Source: Hypsibius dujardini (Eukaryota; Tardigrada; Eutardigrada; Parachela; Hypsibiidae). Taken from it: 39,489 nucleotides of DNA. Shown here piece after piece: positions 37,419 to 39,489 of the stretch (position 1 is the first letter of the stretch; each line of letters opens with the position of its first letter). Under the pieces are notes generated by a model that worked only from the letters and a program-made list of their open reading frames with translations, ran no database searches and was not told the DNA's origin. A program made the translations under genes and the position numbers. Where the stretch lies: the NCBI GenBank assembly GCA_001579985.1, contig LRSR01005295.1, forward strand, positions 1-39,489. Reading direction: 5' to 3'.

Positions 37419-39489
37419 GCTTTTCCGTCTTGTCTGATTGCTTGATTACCTGGTTGTTTGTGTCTGCCCGTCTGTCTGTCTTCGCTTCAGCCTGTTGTCG
37501 TTGCCTGTGGTCTTTGGAATCCATGAACTTCCTTCCCCAGCTACCATATTGATGTCCACTATGTCCATATCGTTCCACAATATTTCATCCTCGCTTGAAA
37601 ATTTATGTGATATTTATGTCACATTCGAGTGTCAAATTTTTGACAAACCAAAGCGACGTGACGTTATCTCAACTCTCGGAAGCGGTCTGGCGGAAGCATG
37701 AGAAACCCGGGCCGTGCTTGACCTCCCATGCTCTCCCGTCGTATCAGTCGTGTGGTGTGTGATACATATGTATATATCCTTCGCATCTTGTAAACTCGTA
37801 ATGATCCGGCTCACATATCTTTCGCCATTACTCATGTCCGCACGGGAGCCGCCGCGCGATAAGGGAACATTGTATCTCAGCACCCTTTTAGCCTCCCTGA
37901 TCCGCGCACCCGCCGGCACTGTTTCCACATGTTGCGCCCATGTCGTGTCGCGATCATCCAGTCCTGCCTATACGTCGTCACTGTCCTTTAATCTGATACT
38001 TGCAAAACATTTTTTATATATTTCGAAATTAAAAAAAATATATATTTAAATATGAATAAAAATATATTCATATATATATTGCATAGTATTTGATAAATAT
38101 GTATCGGATTGTATCCGTATCCACAATATAAAATTATGTCCTCTTTAATAAATGAGAATATTTATTATATTATTTGATCAATTATATATATATATAATTA
38201 TGTATATATATATATTTATATATATTGTTAGGTGCATGTATATCTATCTGTCCATATATGCAATGTCTATAGCATCTGTACAAGTTTATGTCTGCGTGTT
38301 CGTCCAGGATTACAAGTAACCCCGCTAATTAGTGACATCCGTAATTGGACACTTGATCCAAATGTGCGAACAATCTGCTTGGCCGTTCTTCGTGTATAAA
38401 CAACGACACACAATTCCCAGAGCGGTCTACCACCTCTCGTCACAGTTTGGTGTCGAGACGGGGCTCACAGTGTGTGTGTATAATGAATATGCCACTAATT
38501 GTTTACAAACTGAGGAAAGGCAAAAATTTAATTTAATTTAAAAAAAAGTAGCTTCTGAGATAAAACTAAAACTAATTAATTAACTTCTAGTTTACTTTTT
38601 ATCATATTAGTGCACTGAATTTGTTTTGGAAAACGAAAAGAAAGCTTAGTTCAGCTTTAGTGAAATTTGCAGTGACTAAATGTTTGATTTTTTTCCCAGT
38701 TAGTCGCTAAATTTTTTATGACTGGAATTCTTAGTTTAGTCTTTTCTTCAGAAATTGAAAACATAACGTTTTAGTTTAGTTTAGGGTAGTTGTAGACAGA
38801 TTTACCGACTGCATTTTACCTGTTACTGTTTTTGACATCAGTTAATTAACTTGAATTATTATTTTGAATTATTTTGAATGATTATTTTGAATGACTAAAA
38901 CTCAGTTTTTTCTCAGTTCTTTATAACAATTACAACTAAAAAAAATTTGATTAAAATTTGTGTTCAGTTTATCAGGTATATTATAGTGTATATTAAACAT
39001 TCTAAAATATAAGAGGATGGCATATAGCGTGAGAAATGTGATGCATCACAGCTGGTGGACATATATATGCAGTACGTCATGATACCACACCGACACCTGA
39101 TACACCCACGGACCGGATCCAGCGACAGAAGAGAGAAGGAGAGGGAAGAGCAAGGGATGAAAAGTTGTCACTTCTCAATCGTAAATCTTAAGGCACACAA
39201 ACCGCACGCGAGAGAGAGAGGAAGGATTATTCACACACGAAAATGTCAAAGCGGGTGCGTAAGATTAAGTGTTTCTCCCGCAATGAGCCGTGAAAGTGGG
39301 ATCTTGCGGTGTGACGTGCGACCAGGCACACAAAGTGCCTGTTACTGTACAACCAGAGGCTCGTTTAGGGTCCTTACAGCTCGGACCCCTCATGATAGGG
39401 TCAGGGGGTGGGCAAAGGGGCAAAATTCAATTTTTTCAAGACTCACTCCAAAATTCGGCCTCTTGTCCCTGATCGTTTTGAAACTTGTG
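36415..39489. other. Region downstream of WDR48 without a confident gene
   Basis: GACA tract at about 36695-36890 and CTGT tract at about 37370-37480; AT-rich DNA with ATATATA runs at about 38030-38235; ACTAATT-type repeat sequence at about 38560-38960. Two small coding-like stretches are noted among the findings and rejections. The last 500 bp are mixed in composition and nothing in them is recognisable. Confidence 0.55.

Noticed and set aside
37632-37928. Minus-strand 98-residue frame of high GC content
   Set aside because: No recognised domain, no splice partners; could be an old mobile-element fragment but nothing supports it.

Overview
The window is nuclear DNA from an animal, most likely an invertebrate. 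The evidence is that the genes are split into many short exons joined by GT-AG introns and encode metazoan proteins: a TGF-beta receptor Smad, Sec16, CFDP1, 6-phosphogluconolactonase, PET100, an NDUFB1-like subunit and WDR48. Introns and spacers are AT-rich and hold many long degenerate tetranucleotide tracts (GACA/CTGT) and DNA transposon remnants. The phylum cannot be fixed by eye; a fast-evolving lophotrochozoan or flatworm is possible but unproven.

Layout. 145-4520 (minus): Smad2/3, seven exons, 451 residues, phases checked at every junction. 4521-7124: head-to-head spacer with a possible hAT transposase remnant. 7169-14716 (plus): Sec16, at least seven exons; one junction is unresolved. 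15384-16034: a palindromic foldback transposon with Tc4/Tc5-like ends. 16577-20230 (plus): a newly assembled gene for a mucin-like single-pass membrane protein (signal peptide, Thr-rich ectodomain with many N-glycosylation sequons, transmembrane helix, short basic tail), interrupted just before its transmembrane segment by a Tc1-like transposon (18735-19742). 20557-21331: second foldback copy with a nested insertion. 21673-23614 (minus): CFDP1/BCNT, five exons, 227 residues. 23881-24480: internally deleted relative of the Tc1-like element. 25194-26705 (plus): 6-phosphogluconolactonase, four exons, 257 residues. 27365-27705: a short inverted-repeat element. 28133-28363 (plus): PET100. 29253-29453 (minus): NDUFB1-like, with a leader intron. 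30428-36414 (plus): WDR48/UAF1, 14 exons, 705 residues, with one GC-AG intron. 36415-39489: mostly repeats and AT-rich DNA, no confident gene.

The conserved genes are housekeeping or signalling genes with no shared pathway, except that PET100 and NDUFB1 both serve the mitochondrial respiratory chain and lie tail to tail. The most interesting locus is the mucin-like gene. Removing the transposon with one copy of its TA target restores the reading frame from ectodomain into transmembrane helix. A plausible splice donor and acceptor at the element's edges would also remove it in frame, so the transposon may either have broken the gene or become an intron. A second theme is that introns carry GACA and CTGT tracts in alternating orientation, so neighbouring introns could pair across single exons.
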